Of a DNA stretch of 64,000 nt, positions 1-8,738 are shown piece by piece. The translations under genes were made by a program, and so were the position numbers. The notes under the pieces were generated by a model that worked only from the letters and a program-made list of their open reading frames with translations, was not told the origin of the DNA and did no database searches. This DNA is from Pseudomonas sp. QS1027 (GTDB taxonomy: Bacteria > Pseudomonadota > Gammaproteobacteria > Pseudomonadales > Pseudomonadaceae): positions 248,001-312,000 of the forward strand of contig NZ_PHSU01000004.1 of NCBI RefSeq assembly GCF_002814235.1, in the 5' to 3' direction. Each line of letters opens with the position of its first letter. Positions within the stretch are counted from its first letter, which is position 1.

Positions 1-277
1 CTCTCGGACCAGTCACTCGCTTTTCAGCAAGCCGGAACCCTAGCCAACTATTTGCAAATTGTGGTGCGTCTAGCTCGCGCTACTCCTGCACACCCAGCTC
101 CTTGCGAGAGGCGTGCCAGATCATGGTCTTTTTTTCCAACGCCCAACTGAAGTCCGGGCAGCGGTGAGATGCAGCGGGTTTACCGGAGCCGGATCCGGCT
201 GCTTTCCACCGCCCGCCTCTGGGATACGCTCCGGGTTGGGGCGACTCGCACTCGATTGGGGCGACCGCTGGCCCAGC
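1..277. other. Left edge without a recognisable gene
   Basis: No protein that I recognise is encoded here. Short open frames exist on both strands but show no family features. The stretch lies downstream of the betaine-type binding-protein gene, which reads leftward and stops at 278, so it may hold its 3' untranslated region. Confidence 0.5.
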
Positions 278-1012
278 TTACGCGGGCACTTGCTTGCGTA
301 AAGCATCCTCAAGGGCGCTCAACTTCGAGTTGCCGATGTAGAGTCGCGCCAGCGCTTCCATCGCGCGCGCACCGATCCGTTCGCGGGCATCCTTGCGCAC
401 GATCAGCGTTGCTTGATCCTGGCCGCCCAAGAAACCTTTGGGATCTTGCAGGGCCCGTATGCTGTATCGGTTATGCAGGAAATGAGGGTGCCACAGCGGA
501 ATCACGAGCCAACGTTCCTCGGCAACCGCAGCCTCGTAACGGTCAAAGCAATCCGCCTCGCTGCCGGAGCGAAATGCGTAGCCGGCGTTTCCCAGCCCAT
601 AGGCGCCGATCATTTCAGCCGAAAACCGGCTGATGCCGGCACCCGGATTGATGCCCTGGATCAAACGCTCCATCCGGCTTGAAGCGGGTTCTCGCAGCAG
701 ATCCTCAATGCTTTCCACATCCGCCACTGGCACGTAGTCCGGCACGCCCCAGATGCAATAGGGCTCATAGAGCACGCTGACTTTCTCGACCTGATCGAGC
801 AGTGGATCAAGGTACTTCTCGTGACTGGACGGCAGCCAGGCGGACGCAAGCAGGTCGACTTCGCCACGTCCCAACCTCTCGAATGCAGCCTCGTGAGCGG
901 CCGAGGCATAACTCACCGTGTGACCCTGTTCGATAAGGACACGACCCACTTCCAGGGCGCTTGCCTCATGAAAGGACAGACCGATATGGCCGATGCGGAT
1001 GTGCGCTGTCAT
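278..1012 (-). CDS. Glycine-betaine-type ABC substrate-binding domain protein (OpuAC-like), no signal peptide
   Basis: The 244-residue protein resembles the OpuAC/ProX family of quaternary-ammonium-binding proteins. It opens directly with the first beta-strand (IRIGHIGLSFHEASAL) and carries family-like stretches such as DLLASAWLPSSHEKY (about residues 53-67), INPGAGISRF (about 120) and the late WLVIPLWHPHFLH (about 165-180). There is no N-terminal signal peptide or lipobox, so as written it would stay in the cytoplasm. No permease or ATPase gene is adjacent. The ATG start gives the full fold. A LysR gene is transcribed divergently 100 bp away and is the likely regulator. It may act as a ligand sensor or as an orphan binding protein; the ligand is not visible from sequence. 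Confidence 0.8.
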   Translation of the reverse strand: MTAHIRIGHIGLSFHEASALEVGRVLIEQGHTVSYASAAHEAAFERLGRGEVDLLASAWLPSSHEKYLDPLLDQVEKVSVLYEPYCIWGVPDYVPVADVESIEDLLREPASSRMERLIQGINPGAGISRFSAEMIGAYGLGNAGYAFRSGSEADCFDRYEAAVAEERWLVIPLWHPHFLHNRYSIRALQDPKGFLGGQDQATLIVRKDARERIGARAMEALARLYIGNSKLSALEDALRKQVPA

Positions 1013-1112
1013 TTGAACGTCTCTCGCGTATTGAAGGCGAGATCAGGTTAGGTGTTTGTCTTTTACGGAAAAACGGGCTATCTACGGAAAGATAATCCGG
1101 AGAATCCGTTTA

Positions 1113-2012
1113 ATGCTGCTCGATAACATCGCGCTGTTCATGCAAATAGTCGAGAAAGGCAGCCTGGCGGCAGCGGGGCGCGAGGCGGGTCTGTCATCGA
1201 CCACCGTATCGGAGCGGCTCGCGGCGCTGGAAGCCCATTTTGGTGTCAGTCTCTTGAACCGCACCACACGGGCCATGAGCTTGACCGACGAGGGGCGAAT
1301 GCTCGTCGAAGACGCCAGGGAGATCCTCGATGGGGTAGGGGATCTTGAAGCACGTATCCGCTTGGGGGCCCAGACCCTGGCCGGTCTTATCAGGGTCAGT
1401 GCGCCCAGCGATATCGGCAGAACCGTGGTTTCAGACGTCATCAATCACTTTCTTGCCGAACATCCAGGGGTAAGGGTCGAGCTGCTTTTATCTGACGGTT
1501 ATGTCGATATCGTGGGTGAGGGCATCGACATTGCCTTGCGCTTTGGCGTGATGATGGACAGCACGCTAAGGGTGAAAAGCCTGGGGCCCAAAAGACGGAT
1601 ACTCTGTGCCGCACCCCGCTATATCGATGTTCATGGCGCACCGAAAGTACCCGAGGATTTGAAAAACCATAATTGTCTGGTAATGCGTTTCGGCCAGAAT
1701 CTGGACAATCTTTGGCATTTTGGGAAAGGCTCAGCCAAGCAAAATATCACTGTCAGGGGCGACCGGATTGCGAATGACGGCGCACTCGTTCGTCAGTGGT
1801 GTCAGGAGGGGCGAGGGATCATTCTGAAATCGGAGCTGGATGTCGGACCCGATATCCGGGCCGGTCGTCTTATTGAATTGCTGCCGGAATATGCATCGCC
1901 ACCGATCCCCCTCCAGATGCTGTTTCCACCTGCGCGTACCCAGCCAGGACGGGTGCGTTTTTTTGCGGAATGCCTGTTCAATATCTTTGAAAAGGGCGGA
2001 TTCAATCACTGA
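1113..2012 (+). CDS. LysR-family transcriptional regulator
   Basis: This is a 299-residue LysR regulator. The N-terminal winged HTH lies at about residues 1-60 (FMQIVEKGSLAAAGREAGLS, then SERLAALEAHFGVSLLNRTT), followed by a LysR-type effector domain with its usual start (LIRVSAPSDIGR at about 92). The ATG at 1113 is chosen because it places the HTH at the usual distance from the N-terminus; an upstream in-frame start would add 19 unrelated residues. It is divergent from the OpuAC-like gene across about 100 bp, the normal arrangement for a LysR regulator and its target. The effector is unknown. Confidence 0.9.
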   Translation: MLLDNIALFMQIVEKGSLAAAGREAGLSSTTVSERLAALEAHFGVSLLNRTTRAMSLTDEGRMLVEDAREILDGVGDLEARIRLGAQTLAGLIRVSAPSDIGRTVVSDVINHFLAEHPGVRVELLLSDGYVDIVGEGIDIALRFGVMMDSTLRVKSLGPKRRILCAAPRYIDVHGAPKVPEDLKNHNCLVMRFGQNLDNLWHFGKGSAKQNITVRGDRIANDGALVRQWCQEGRGIILKSELDVGPDIRAGRLIELLPEYASPPIPLQMLFPPARTQPGRVRFFAECLFNIFEKGGFNH

Positions 2013-2293
2013 TCAGGCGCCGGCCTCAGCGATATGACCCACCCTCAAAACGGCTTGTTGATCGCCAGAAAAACGATGCCCGAGCGCACCCCCATTTTCG
2101 GCAGCAAGAATCGGAGTGCGAGCACATTGCGAGCATCCTTACTTTGAGGCTCCAAACCTAGAGGAGTCCATCATGGCTGCCGTATATCTGGCCTTTCCCC
2201 CTTGACCATTCCAACCACTTTTTGGATTGCCCCGTATCAGTGGTGCAATTATCGAGTCATTTTTTAGTTAACGAACAGCGCCGCAGGCAACCC
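2013..2293. other. Intergenic region, nothing recognised
   Basis: About 280 bp separate the LysR stop from the DMT transporter start. I see no coding signature and no clear terminator. An in-frame TTG at 2222 could extend the transporter, but it would add a polar, non-family N-terminus. Confidence 0.4.
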
Positions 2294-3214
2294 ATGAAAT
2301 TATCCGATTATGTTCGACTACTGGTTCTGGCGGCGATCTGGGGCGCCAGTTTTCTCTTCATGCGCATCTCGGCTCCTGTTCTGGGCGCATTGCCGACGGC
2401 ATTTTTTCGCGTGTTGCTGGGCGCCATTGGCTTGGCCGTCATCCTTGCCATTTTAAAAACCAAAGTCGACTTCAACGGCAAGCTGAAGGCGATCATGGTG
2501 TTGGGCGTTATCAATTCCGGCATCCCGTTTTTAATGTATAGCGTGGCGGCACTGTTGTTACCTGCCGGTTATTCGGCCATTTTCAATGCGACCACACCGC
2601 TGATGGGGGTGATGATCGGTTGGATGTGTTTCAGCGATTCGTTGACCCTGAAAAAGGCCGCCGGCGTGCTGATCGGTTTGATGGGCATTACATGGCTGAC
2701 CAGCACCGGCCCCGTCACACTTTCAATGGGCGTGGTCATGGGCGCGTTGGCGTGTCTGGTCGCCACCAGTTGCTACGGCGCAGCAGGATTTCTGACTAAA
2801 CGATGGGTCGCTGACAAGGGTGGGCTGGACGCGAAACTCGTCGCTTTTGGCAGTCAGATGGGCGCGACGCTGTTTCTCGCGCCGTTCTTCGGAATCTCAG
2901 CCGCAATAAGTCCACCGGCGACCTGGGGTAACCCGCAGGTGTGGATCGCACTGGTTGCGGTGGGGTTCATCTGTACTGCGTGTGCGTACATTCTGTATTT
3001 CCGCTTGATCGCAGATATCGGGCCGGTGCGTTCGCTGACGGTGACCTTCCTTGTCCCTCCCTTCGGCGTGCTGTGGGGTGTGATGTTCCTGGGTGAGCAT
3101 CTTTCGACCGCACATTTGTACGGCGGCGGCCTTATTTGTCTAGCTGTGTGGTTCGTTCTCAGCAAGAGCAAGCCGAAGCAGGAACCCTCAGCGCAGAGCC
3201 CGGCCTCGGATTGA
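2294..3214 (+). CDS. EamA/DMT-family inner-membrane transporter
   Basis: The protein has 306 residues and about ten hydrophobic segments in two EamA repeats. The first starts with RLLVLAAIWGASFLFMRI and the second begins near residue 150 (MGVVMGALACLVATSCYGAAGF). The C-terminal repeat ends with the usual GEHLSTAHLYGGGLI followed by a last helix. Proteins of this family export metabolites, amino acids or drugs across the inner membrane. The start at 2294 puts the first membrane helix close to the N-terminus, as is usual. It stands alone, with no operon partner. The substrate cannot be told from sequence. Confidence 0.9.
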   Translation: MKLSDYVRLLVLAAIWGASFLFMRISAPVLGALPTAFFRVLLGAIGLAVILAILKTKVDFNGKLKAIMVLGVINSGIPFLMYSVAALLLPAGYSAIFNATTPLMGVMIGWMCFSDSLTLKKAAGVLIGLMGITWLTSTGPVTLSMGVVMGALACLVATSCYGAAGFLTKRWVADKGGLDAKLVAFGSQMGATLFLAPFFGISAAISPPATWGNPQVWIALVAVGFICTACAYILYFRLIADIGPVRSLTVTFLVPPFGVLWGVMFLGEHLSTAHLYGGGLICLAVWFVLSKSKPKQEPSAQSPASD

Positions 3215-3262
3215 TCCAATAAAAGCTGTTGCGGTGCCAGAAACGCGTCCTGGAAGTCATTA

Positions 3263-3283
3263 GGCTTTTTTTACAAAAAAGCC
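3263..3283. other. Short A/T-stem hairpin
   Basis: A 9-bp inverted repeat (GGCTTTTTT and AAAAAAGCC) with a 3-nt loop lies 48 bp after the transporter stop. Neither strand has a T-tract after the stem, so a terminator role is only weakly supported. Confidence 0.3.
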
Positions 3284-3496
3284 CGGGCGTTTTACAGCGT
3301 AAACACACAGAGCCATTAAACTGACATCCCAAGAACGGATTATGACCGTTTAGCTTGTTTTCATCGCAGTGCCTGACACCAGGTGCTTTGAGTGAGAGAG
3401 CCATACACTCGGTTGTAAAGACAGGGTCACGCTTCTGGTACCTCACGTGCTGACAAGGGCGTAGGGCGGTGATGGCAGGCATACAGTGGTAAAAAA

Positions 3497-6121
3497 ATGG
3501 ACTCTAGCGTCGGGTTGATCAGTGGCGAAGAAGCGGAGCCCTTTTTCGTGCAGACACTGGAGCAGGCTATTGATGCCGTGGTGGTCATTGATGATCACAA
3601 CGCCGTGGTGTTCTTCAATGGGGCGGCCGAGCAGCTCTGGGGGTGCTTGCGCCATGAGGTGCTTGGCCACGACATCAAGACGTTGGTGCCTCAGGCTGCC
3701 TACGCCCAGCATGACGGCTTTATCAGTGCCAACCGCGAGACCGCGGTCAACAAGCTTGTGGGCACCAGCCGGGATCTGCGAATTGTGCGCAAGGATGGCG
3801 AAGAGCGCTGGGGCTCGATGTCCATCTCGAAAATCACCTTGCAGGGCCGTATTCTCCACGCCGCCTTTCTCAAGGACATCACCCAGGCGCGCCTGAAGGA
3901 CATCGAGCACCGCTTGCTCTCGATATCAGTCAATGCCACCCGCTCGGCCACCTGTATCGCCGACGCCGATGGGCAGCTCATCTATGTCAATGACGGGTTC
4001 GTTCGCTTGCTGGGCTATTCCCGCGAAGAGGTGATCGGTCAGTCACCGCTGATATTCTTCACCCCGGGTACCCGAGCCAAGGCGAATGCGCAGCAGGTGC
4101 TGGAAAGACTCCTCGGCGGTCAATCCAATGAAACCAGCGCGTTGATCAGCAAGCGCAATGGCCAGCGGCTGTGGCTGCATGTTTCCTCGACGCCGGTATT
4201 CGATGTTCGGGGCACGGTCGAAAACATTGTGATTGTGTTGACCGACATTACCCGGACAAAGCTGCATGAGGTGTTGCAGGACAGGATCATTGGCGCGCTG
4301 TTGAAAGAAGCGTCTCTTGAAAGCGTGTTGACCTTGCTGTGCCAGGAGATTGAACACATCGCCCCTGAGGTCGCGGTCTCGATCCTCAGTGTGGACAAGG
4401 ACGGAATGCTCCACCCCTTGGCCAGCCCGGGCTTGCCGCCGGACTACTCCCGGGCGATCGAGGGCCTGTCAGCAGGCCCGGCCAATGGCTCCTGCGGCAC
4501 GGCGGCCTACCGGGGCGAGCCGGTTCTGGTGACGGACATTCAGAACGATCCGCTCTGGGCCGACTACAAGGTCCTGGCACAACAGTTGGCTTTTCAGGCG
4601 TGCTGGTCGGTTCCGATCCGCAACGCCGCGGGACGGGTCGCGGCGACCTTTGCGCTATATTTCAGGGAACCTCGTGGACCTGATCCGCTGCATACGCATC
4701 TGGTGACGGCGGGCATCCACCTGTGCCTGTTGGCCCTGGAACGGGAGGAGGCCCGGCAGTCCATTCAGCGGCTGGCCTTTTATGATGCCCTGACCGGTCT
4801 GCCCAATCGCAATTTCCTGTTGGCCCAGGCCGAGCGAACCCTGCTTGAAGCCGCTGAAGAACAGACCGAACTGGCGGTCCTGTTTGTCGACCTGGACCGT
4901 TTCAAGCAGATCAACGACGCCCTGGGGCACGCCTCGGGGGACGAGCTGCTGCAAGTCATGGCGCAACGGCTGCGCAGTGTGCTGCGGGAGTCGGACATCG
5001 TCGGGCGTTTGTCCGGGGATGAGTTCGTGCTGGTGCTGCCACGGATGGACGCCACCCAGGTCACCTTCTTTCTTGAGCGGCTGATGATGACCCTCAGTGT
5101 CCCGGCCACCGTTGCGGGGACGTCCGTGGTGTTGTCGGCGAGCATCGGCATCAGCCTGTTCCCGAGGGATGGGCAGGATATGGAAAGCCTGCTGCACTGC
5201 GCTGACATCGCCATGTACCAGGCCAAGCGCGTCGAACGCGGCAGCTTCAGTTTCTTTCTCGAGGAGATGAACAAGACCGCCCAGGAGCGCCTGATGCTGG
5301 AGACGGACTTGCGCGAGGCCCTGGCCGGCGATGGGCTGCATCTGGTTTATCAACCGCAGATTGAGCTGCGCAGCGGACGGGTGGTGGGTGCCGAAGCGTT
5401 GGCGCGTTGGACGCATCCAACCCTGGGTCCTATCGGGCCCGACCGCTTCATTGCTCTGGCCGAGGAGTGCGGGCTGATCAATATCCTGAGCCAGTGGGTG
5501 CTGCAGCAGGCTTGCGAGCAAATGGCGCAGTGGCGTCGGCAAGGTTTGGGGATCCCCTCCTTGTCGATCAACCTGTCGCCGATCAACGTCCACAATCGCA
5601 ATCTGGCCGAGTTGATCGACCGGCAATTGCGATATTGCGGCTTGCAGCCGGGCGACCTGCGTGTGGAGGTGACCGAGGGCGTCCTTCTGTCCAATAGCGC
5701 AGGCACCGAGCAGACCCTCCGCGATTTGCATGCCTTGGGCGTGCGCCTGGCGATTGATGACTTTGGCACCGGCTACTCCAGCCTGGGGTATTTGCGGCGC
5801 CTGCCGATCAGCGAGTTGAAACTGGACAAGAGCTTCGTCGACGACCTGGAGCGCGATGCCTCCTGCCGCGCCCTGAGTGAGTCCGTCATTGGTATCGGCA
5901 GGGGGCTGGGCTTGCACGTGGTGGCTGAAGGTATTGAGCAGGTCGCCCAGCGCGACATCCTCATGGCGCAGGGCTATGAGGTCGGGCAAGGCTATTTCTT
6001 CTCGATCCCGCTGCCGAGCGAGGCGTTCGCGCAATGGGTCATGGCGAGTGAGGCTGAGTGCTGTGGGGAGGTGGTGGGCGTGATGGCGACTGCGATCGTT
6101 GACGACCTCAGCCTGCCATGA
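3497..6121 (+). CDS. DosP-like cyclic-di-GMP protein: PAS-PAS-GAF-GGDEF-EAL
   Basis: The 874-residue protein has the domain order of the oxygen-sensing phosphodiesterase DosP: PAS at about residues 15-130, a second PAS at about 140-255, GAF at about 270-420, GGDEF at about 430-590 and EAL at about 600-855. The GGDEF motif reads SGDEF and is preceded by an RESD inhibitory-site motif. The EAL domain has EALARW, DDFGTGYSSL, KLDKSFV and VVAEGIE, so c-di-GMP hydrolysis is likely intact. From memory of the E. coli DosP alignment, the haem-ligand His of the first PAS is Ala here (SANRE) and the Met ligand position is Thr. No membrane segment is seen, so it is cytoplasmic. Its end overlaps the convergent AraC gene by 14 bp. 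Confidence 0.88.
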   Translation: MDSSVGLISGEEAEPFFVQTLEQAIDAVVVIDDHNAVVFFNGAAEQLWGCLRHEVLGHDIKTLVPQAAYAQHDGFISANRETAVNKLVGTSRDLRIVRKDGEERWGSMSISKITLQGRILHAAFLKDITQARLKDIEHRLLSISVNATRSATCIADADGQLIYVNDGFVRLLGYSREEVIGQSPLIFFTPGTRAKANAQQVLERLLGGQSNETSALISKRNGQRLWLHVSSTPVFDVRGTVENIVIVLTDITRTKLHEVLQDRIIGALLKEASLESVLTLLCQEIEHIAPEVAVSILSVDKDGMLHPLASPGLPPDYSRAIEGLSAGPANGSCGTAAYRGEPVLVTDIQNDPLWADYKVLAQQLAFQACWSVPIRNAAGRVAATFALYFREPRGPDPLHTHLVTAGIHLCLLALEREEARQSIQRLAFYDALTGLPNRNFLLAQAERTLLEAAEEQTELAVLFVDLDRFKQINDALGHASGDELLQVMAQRLRSVLRESDIVGRLSGDEFVLVLPRMDATQVTFFLERLMMTLSVPATVAGTSVVLSASIGISLFPRDGQDMESLLHCADIAMYQAKRVERGSFSFFLEEMNKTAQERLMLETDLREALAGDGLHLVYQPQIELRSGRVVGAEALARWTHPTLGPIGPDRFIALAEECGLINILSQWVLQQACEQMAQWRRQGLGIPSLSINLSPINVHNRNLAELIDRQLRYCGLQPGDLRVEVTEGVLLSNSAGTEQTLRDLHALGVRLAIDDFGTGYSSLGYLRRLPISELKLDKSFVDDLERDASCRALSESVIGIGRGLGLHVVAEGIEQVAQRDILMAQGYEVGQGYFFSIPLPSEAFAQWVMASEAECCGEVVGVMATAIVDDLSLP

Positions 6122-7022
6122 GTGGATCCGTCTCGTTCTGCGCATAACGCGTGGGTGGCAGCCCGACATGGCGGGTAAAGGCGACGCTGAACGCGCTCGC
6201 CGAGCTATAGCCCACACGTTGCGCAATTTCCGCCAGGCCACCTTCCTTGCGGCGTAGCAGATTCTTGGCCAAGGCCATGCGCCAAGTCAGCAGGTACGCC
6301 ATCGGTGCTGTTCCCAGTGCGCGGTTGAAACGTTCGAAGAAGGCCGAGCGGGAGAGGGCGGCTTCTTTCGCCAACTGCGCAATCGTCCAGGATCGGGTCG
6401 GGCTTTCATGCATTCGTCGGATCGCCACGGCGAGGCGCTCGTCGGCAAGCCCGCGCAAGAGTCCCGGCGAGGTTGCGGGCCCCGCCGTGGAGCGGAGGGC
6501 TTCGATAAGCAGCACCTCCAGCAGGCGTTCCAGAATCACTTCCCGTGCTGGCCGCCGCTCGCGAGACTCTTCGCTCACCAGTTGAACAAGGGTGGTGAGT
6601 CTTTTTTCGCCGCGCACATGGATCAACTGCGGAAGGAGCGATACCAGCAGGGCCGCGTCCGGCGAGCCGAAGAGGCAGTGGCCCACCAGCACCAGCACTT
6701 CGTGCGGCCCGCCTTGCACACCCAGCCGGAACCCGCCCTGGAGTTGCGCGACGGGCGCGGTCTCAACGTCCTCGGGCGGCGGCTCAAGGCTCGACATCGC
6801 AAACCCCGGCGAGGAAGGAATCAAGACAAAGTCGCCGGCCTGCAGGTCGATCGGCTCGCGTCCCTCAACCGCAAGGCGGCACGCACCCTCGAGGATCACG
6901 CAGTAGAAAGGCTGTCCGGCTTCCGATCGGCGAACACGCCAGCGACCCGCACCGCTGACGACCTTCGAGAATGGCGTGCACGGCTGGAGCAGGCTGACGA
7001 CTTCCGATAACGGATCAATCAC
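6108..7022 (-). CDS. AraC-family regulator with N-terminal cupin domain
   Basis: This 304-residue regulator has an N-terminal cupin domain of the Cupin_6/AraC type (about residues 5-185, including YCVILEGACRLAVEG and LQAGDFVLIP). The C-terminal part has two AraC-type helix-turn-helix motifs (WTIAQLAKEAALSRSAFFERF at about 217-237 and LAEIAQRVGYSSASAFSVAF at about 262-281). The start is a GTG with an AGGAG ribosome site 7 nt upstream. It is divergent from the SDR gene at 7124, and this pairing of cupin-AraC with a short-chain dehydrogenase is common, so the SDR gene is the likely target. The 3' end overlaps the EAL gene on the other strand. Confidence 0.9.
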   Translation of the reverse strand: MIDPLSEVVSLLQPCTPFSKVVSGAGRWRVRRSEAGQPFYCVILEGACRLAVEGREPIDLQAGDFVLIPSSPGFAMSSLEPPPEDVETAPVAQLQGGFRLGVQGGPHEVLVLVGHCLFGSPDAALLVSLLPQLIHVRGEKRLTTLVQLVSEESRERRPAREVILERLLEVLLIEALRSTAGPATSPGLLRGLADERLAVAIRRMHESPTRSWTIAQLAKEAALSRSAFFERFNRALGTAPMAYLLTWRMALAKNLLRRKEGGLAEIAQRVGYSSASAFSVAFTRHVGLPPTRYAQNETDPLMAG

Positions 7023-7123
7023 GGCAGGACTCCTGCGAATGGAATATGGACTTTGGAGTGTAGCAAGTCCGGATGCGCGGCCGTATCGTTTCCGTACCGC
7101 CTATTACCTACAGGAAGTCACTG

Positions 7124-7855
7124 ATGAAAACCGTTCTGATCACAGGCTGCTCATCCGGTTTCGGCCTTGAAACCGCCCGATACTTTCTCGACCACAATTG
7201 GAAGGTCATCGCCACCATGCGCACGCCGCGCGAAGATCTATTCCCACGCTCCGAGCATCTGCGTGTGCTGGCGCTCGACGTGACCGATCCGCAGAGCATC
7301 CAGCAGGTGGTAGAGGCCGCGGGCCCCATCGATGTGCTGGTCAACAATGCTGGGATTGGCATGTTCGGCGCCCTTGAAGGCACTCCGATGGAGGCCGTTC
7401 GCGGTATTTTCGAGACCAACACCTTTGGCACCATCGCCCTGACCCAGGCGCTGCTGCCTCAGTTCCGGCAGCGCAAGGCGGGCACCGTGGTGAACGTCAC
7501 GTCGAGCGTGACCTTGAAGTCCCTTACGCTGCTTTCCGTGTACACCGCGAGCAAGGCGGCGATCAATGCGTTCACCGAGTCCCTGGCCCTGGAGCTTCAG
7601 CCGTTCAATATCCGAGTGAGTCTGGTACTCCCGGGACGGGCACCTGAAACGCGCTTCGGTGAAAACGCACAGGATCGAATACTGATCCCCGAGGCGTATG
7701 CCGATCTGGCGAAGAGCGTCTTTGCACAATGGGCCCAGTCGTCCGAGATCACGTTGGCGCGTGATGTGGCCGAAGCGGTATGGCGTGCTGCCAATGATCC
7801 ATCAGCGCCGGTTCGTATTGTTGCCGGAGCGGACGCCTTGGCGTTGGTCAGCTGA
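7124..7855 (+). CDS. Short-chain dehydrogenase/reductase (SDR)
   Basis: The 243-residue classical SDR has the cofactor motif TGCSSGFG (residues 7-14), NNAGIG (about 76), an active-site region with Ser in VTSSVT and the YTASK catalytic Tyr/Lys, followed by an N-rich substrate segment. An NAD(P)H-dependent oxidoreductase is expected; the substrate is unknown. The ATG at 7124 sits just after an AGGAAG ribosome site and starts directly with the Rossmann fold, so the longer in-frame extension is rejected. The cupin-AraC regulator reads away from it about 100 bp upstream. Confidence 0.9.
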   Translation: MKTVLITGCSSGFGLETARYFLDHNWKVIATMRTPREDLFPRSEHLRVLALDVTDPQSIQQVVEAAGPIDVLVNNAGIGMFGALEGTPMEAVRGIFETNTFGTIALTQALLPQFRQRKAGTVVNVTSSVTLKSLTLLSVYTASKAAINAFTESLALELQPFNIRVSLVLPGRAPETRFGENAQDRILIPEAYADLAKSVFAQWAQSSEITLARDVAEAVWRAANDPSAPVRIVAGADALALVS

Positions 7856-7874
7856 GTCTGGACTCGTAAGCGGC

Positions 7875-8639
7875 TCATTTGAGCCAGGCGCCCGGTGTCG
7901 TGCCGGTCAGGTCCCTGAAGAACGCGATAAACGCGCTGTCGCTGGAAAAGCCCAATTCGAAGGCGCTGTAGCTGAGGCTGCGGCCGATGGACAGCAGCTC
8001 GATGGCGCGCATCAGCCGCCACTGTTGGCGCCATTGCTGATAGCTCATGCCGGTCTCGCGCTGGAAAATACGGCCGATGGTCCGGCTGCTGGCGCCGATT
8101 TGCTGCTCGAGTGCCTGAACGGTCGGCGGCAGTTGTTCGGGCATGGCCAGCAGTGGCTTCAAACGTCTGTCCCGGGGCAAGGGCAGCAGCATGGGCTGGC
8201 GTACCGCGTCACGAATTTCGCTGAGGCACAGCCCCAGCAAGTGGACGAATTTGCCCTGCTGCCAATCGGTGTCGAAGTCGGCAGTGGCGATGGGTTCCAG
8301 GACGGCGCGCAGCAACGGCGTGACTTCGATCACGCAGACCTGTTGCGGCAGTTCGGCGCACAACTCGGCAGACAGATAAATCGATCGATAGTCCACGGTC
8401 TGCTGCATCACCGCACGGTGATTCACGCCGGCGGGTATCCAGGCGGCGCGGGAGGGCGGCAGCAGGCACAGGTGCTGCGCCAGTGTGATGCGCGTGCAGC
8501 CTTGATGGGTAAACAGCAACTGACCGCGTTGATGTTGATGGAGGCCGGAGTCGTGATCCCCGAGAGTGGACGCGATACCAATGACCGGTGCGGGGTATCG
8601 GTCAGGGTTGAAAGCGTCATGGGTGTCGAGCCAGGCCAT
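7875..8639 (-). CDS. AraC-family regulator (NimR-like)
   Basis: The protein has an N-terminal AraC-binding cupin (about residues 20-130: HQHQRGQLLFTHQG, LLPPSRAAWIPAGVNH) and a C-terminal AraC HTH with the second helix pair in SYSAFELGFSSDSAFIAFFRDLTGTTPG. The ATG at 8639 (MAWLDTHDAFNP) is preferred because it leaves a 99-bp divergent promoter region; a GTG at 8696 would add 19 residues. It is divergent from an MFS drug exporter at 8739. AraC regulators of this subfamily commonly control a neighbouring MFS pump, so the exporter is the likely target. Confidence 0.88.
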   Translation of the reverse strand: MAWLDTHDAFNPDRYPAPVIGIASTLGDHDSGLHQHQRGQLLFTHQGCTRITLAQHLCLLPPSRAAWIPAGVNHRAVMQQTVDYRSIYLSAELCAELPQQVCVIEVTPLLRAVLEPIATADFDTDWQQGKFVHLLGLCLSEIRDAVRQPMLLPLPRDRRLKPLLAMPEQLPPTVQALEQQIGASSRTIGRIFQRETGMSYQQWRQQWRLMRAIELLSIGRSLSYSAFELGFSSDSAFIAFFRDLTGTTPGAWLK

Positions 8640-8738
8640 CGATTGTCCGATTTCAATGATTAGTTGTCTGAGTCTTGATAATACGACATCTGGCACGCTT
8701 CAAACTTGCCGCCTGTTTTTCTGGCGAGTGAAGCCGTG

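Noticed and set aside
3263..3283. Rho-independent terminator of the DMT transporter
   Set aside because: The stem is made of the A and T runs themselves and no T-tract follows on either strand.
4655..6241. Minus-strand open frame of 528 codons across the GGDEF-EAL region
   Set aside because: It is antisense to intact GGDEF and EAL motifs and has no recognisable domain.
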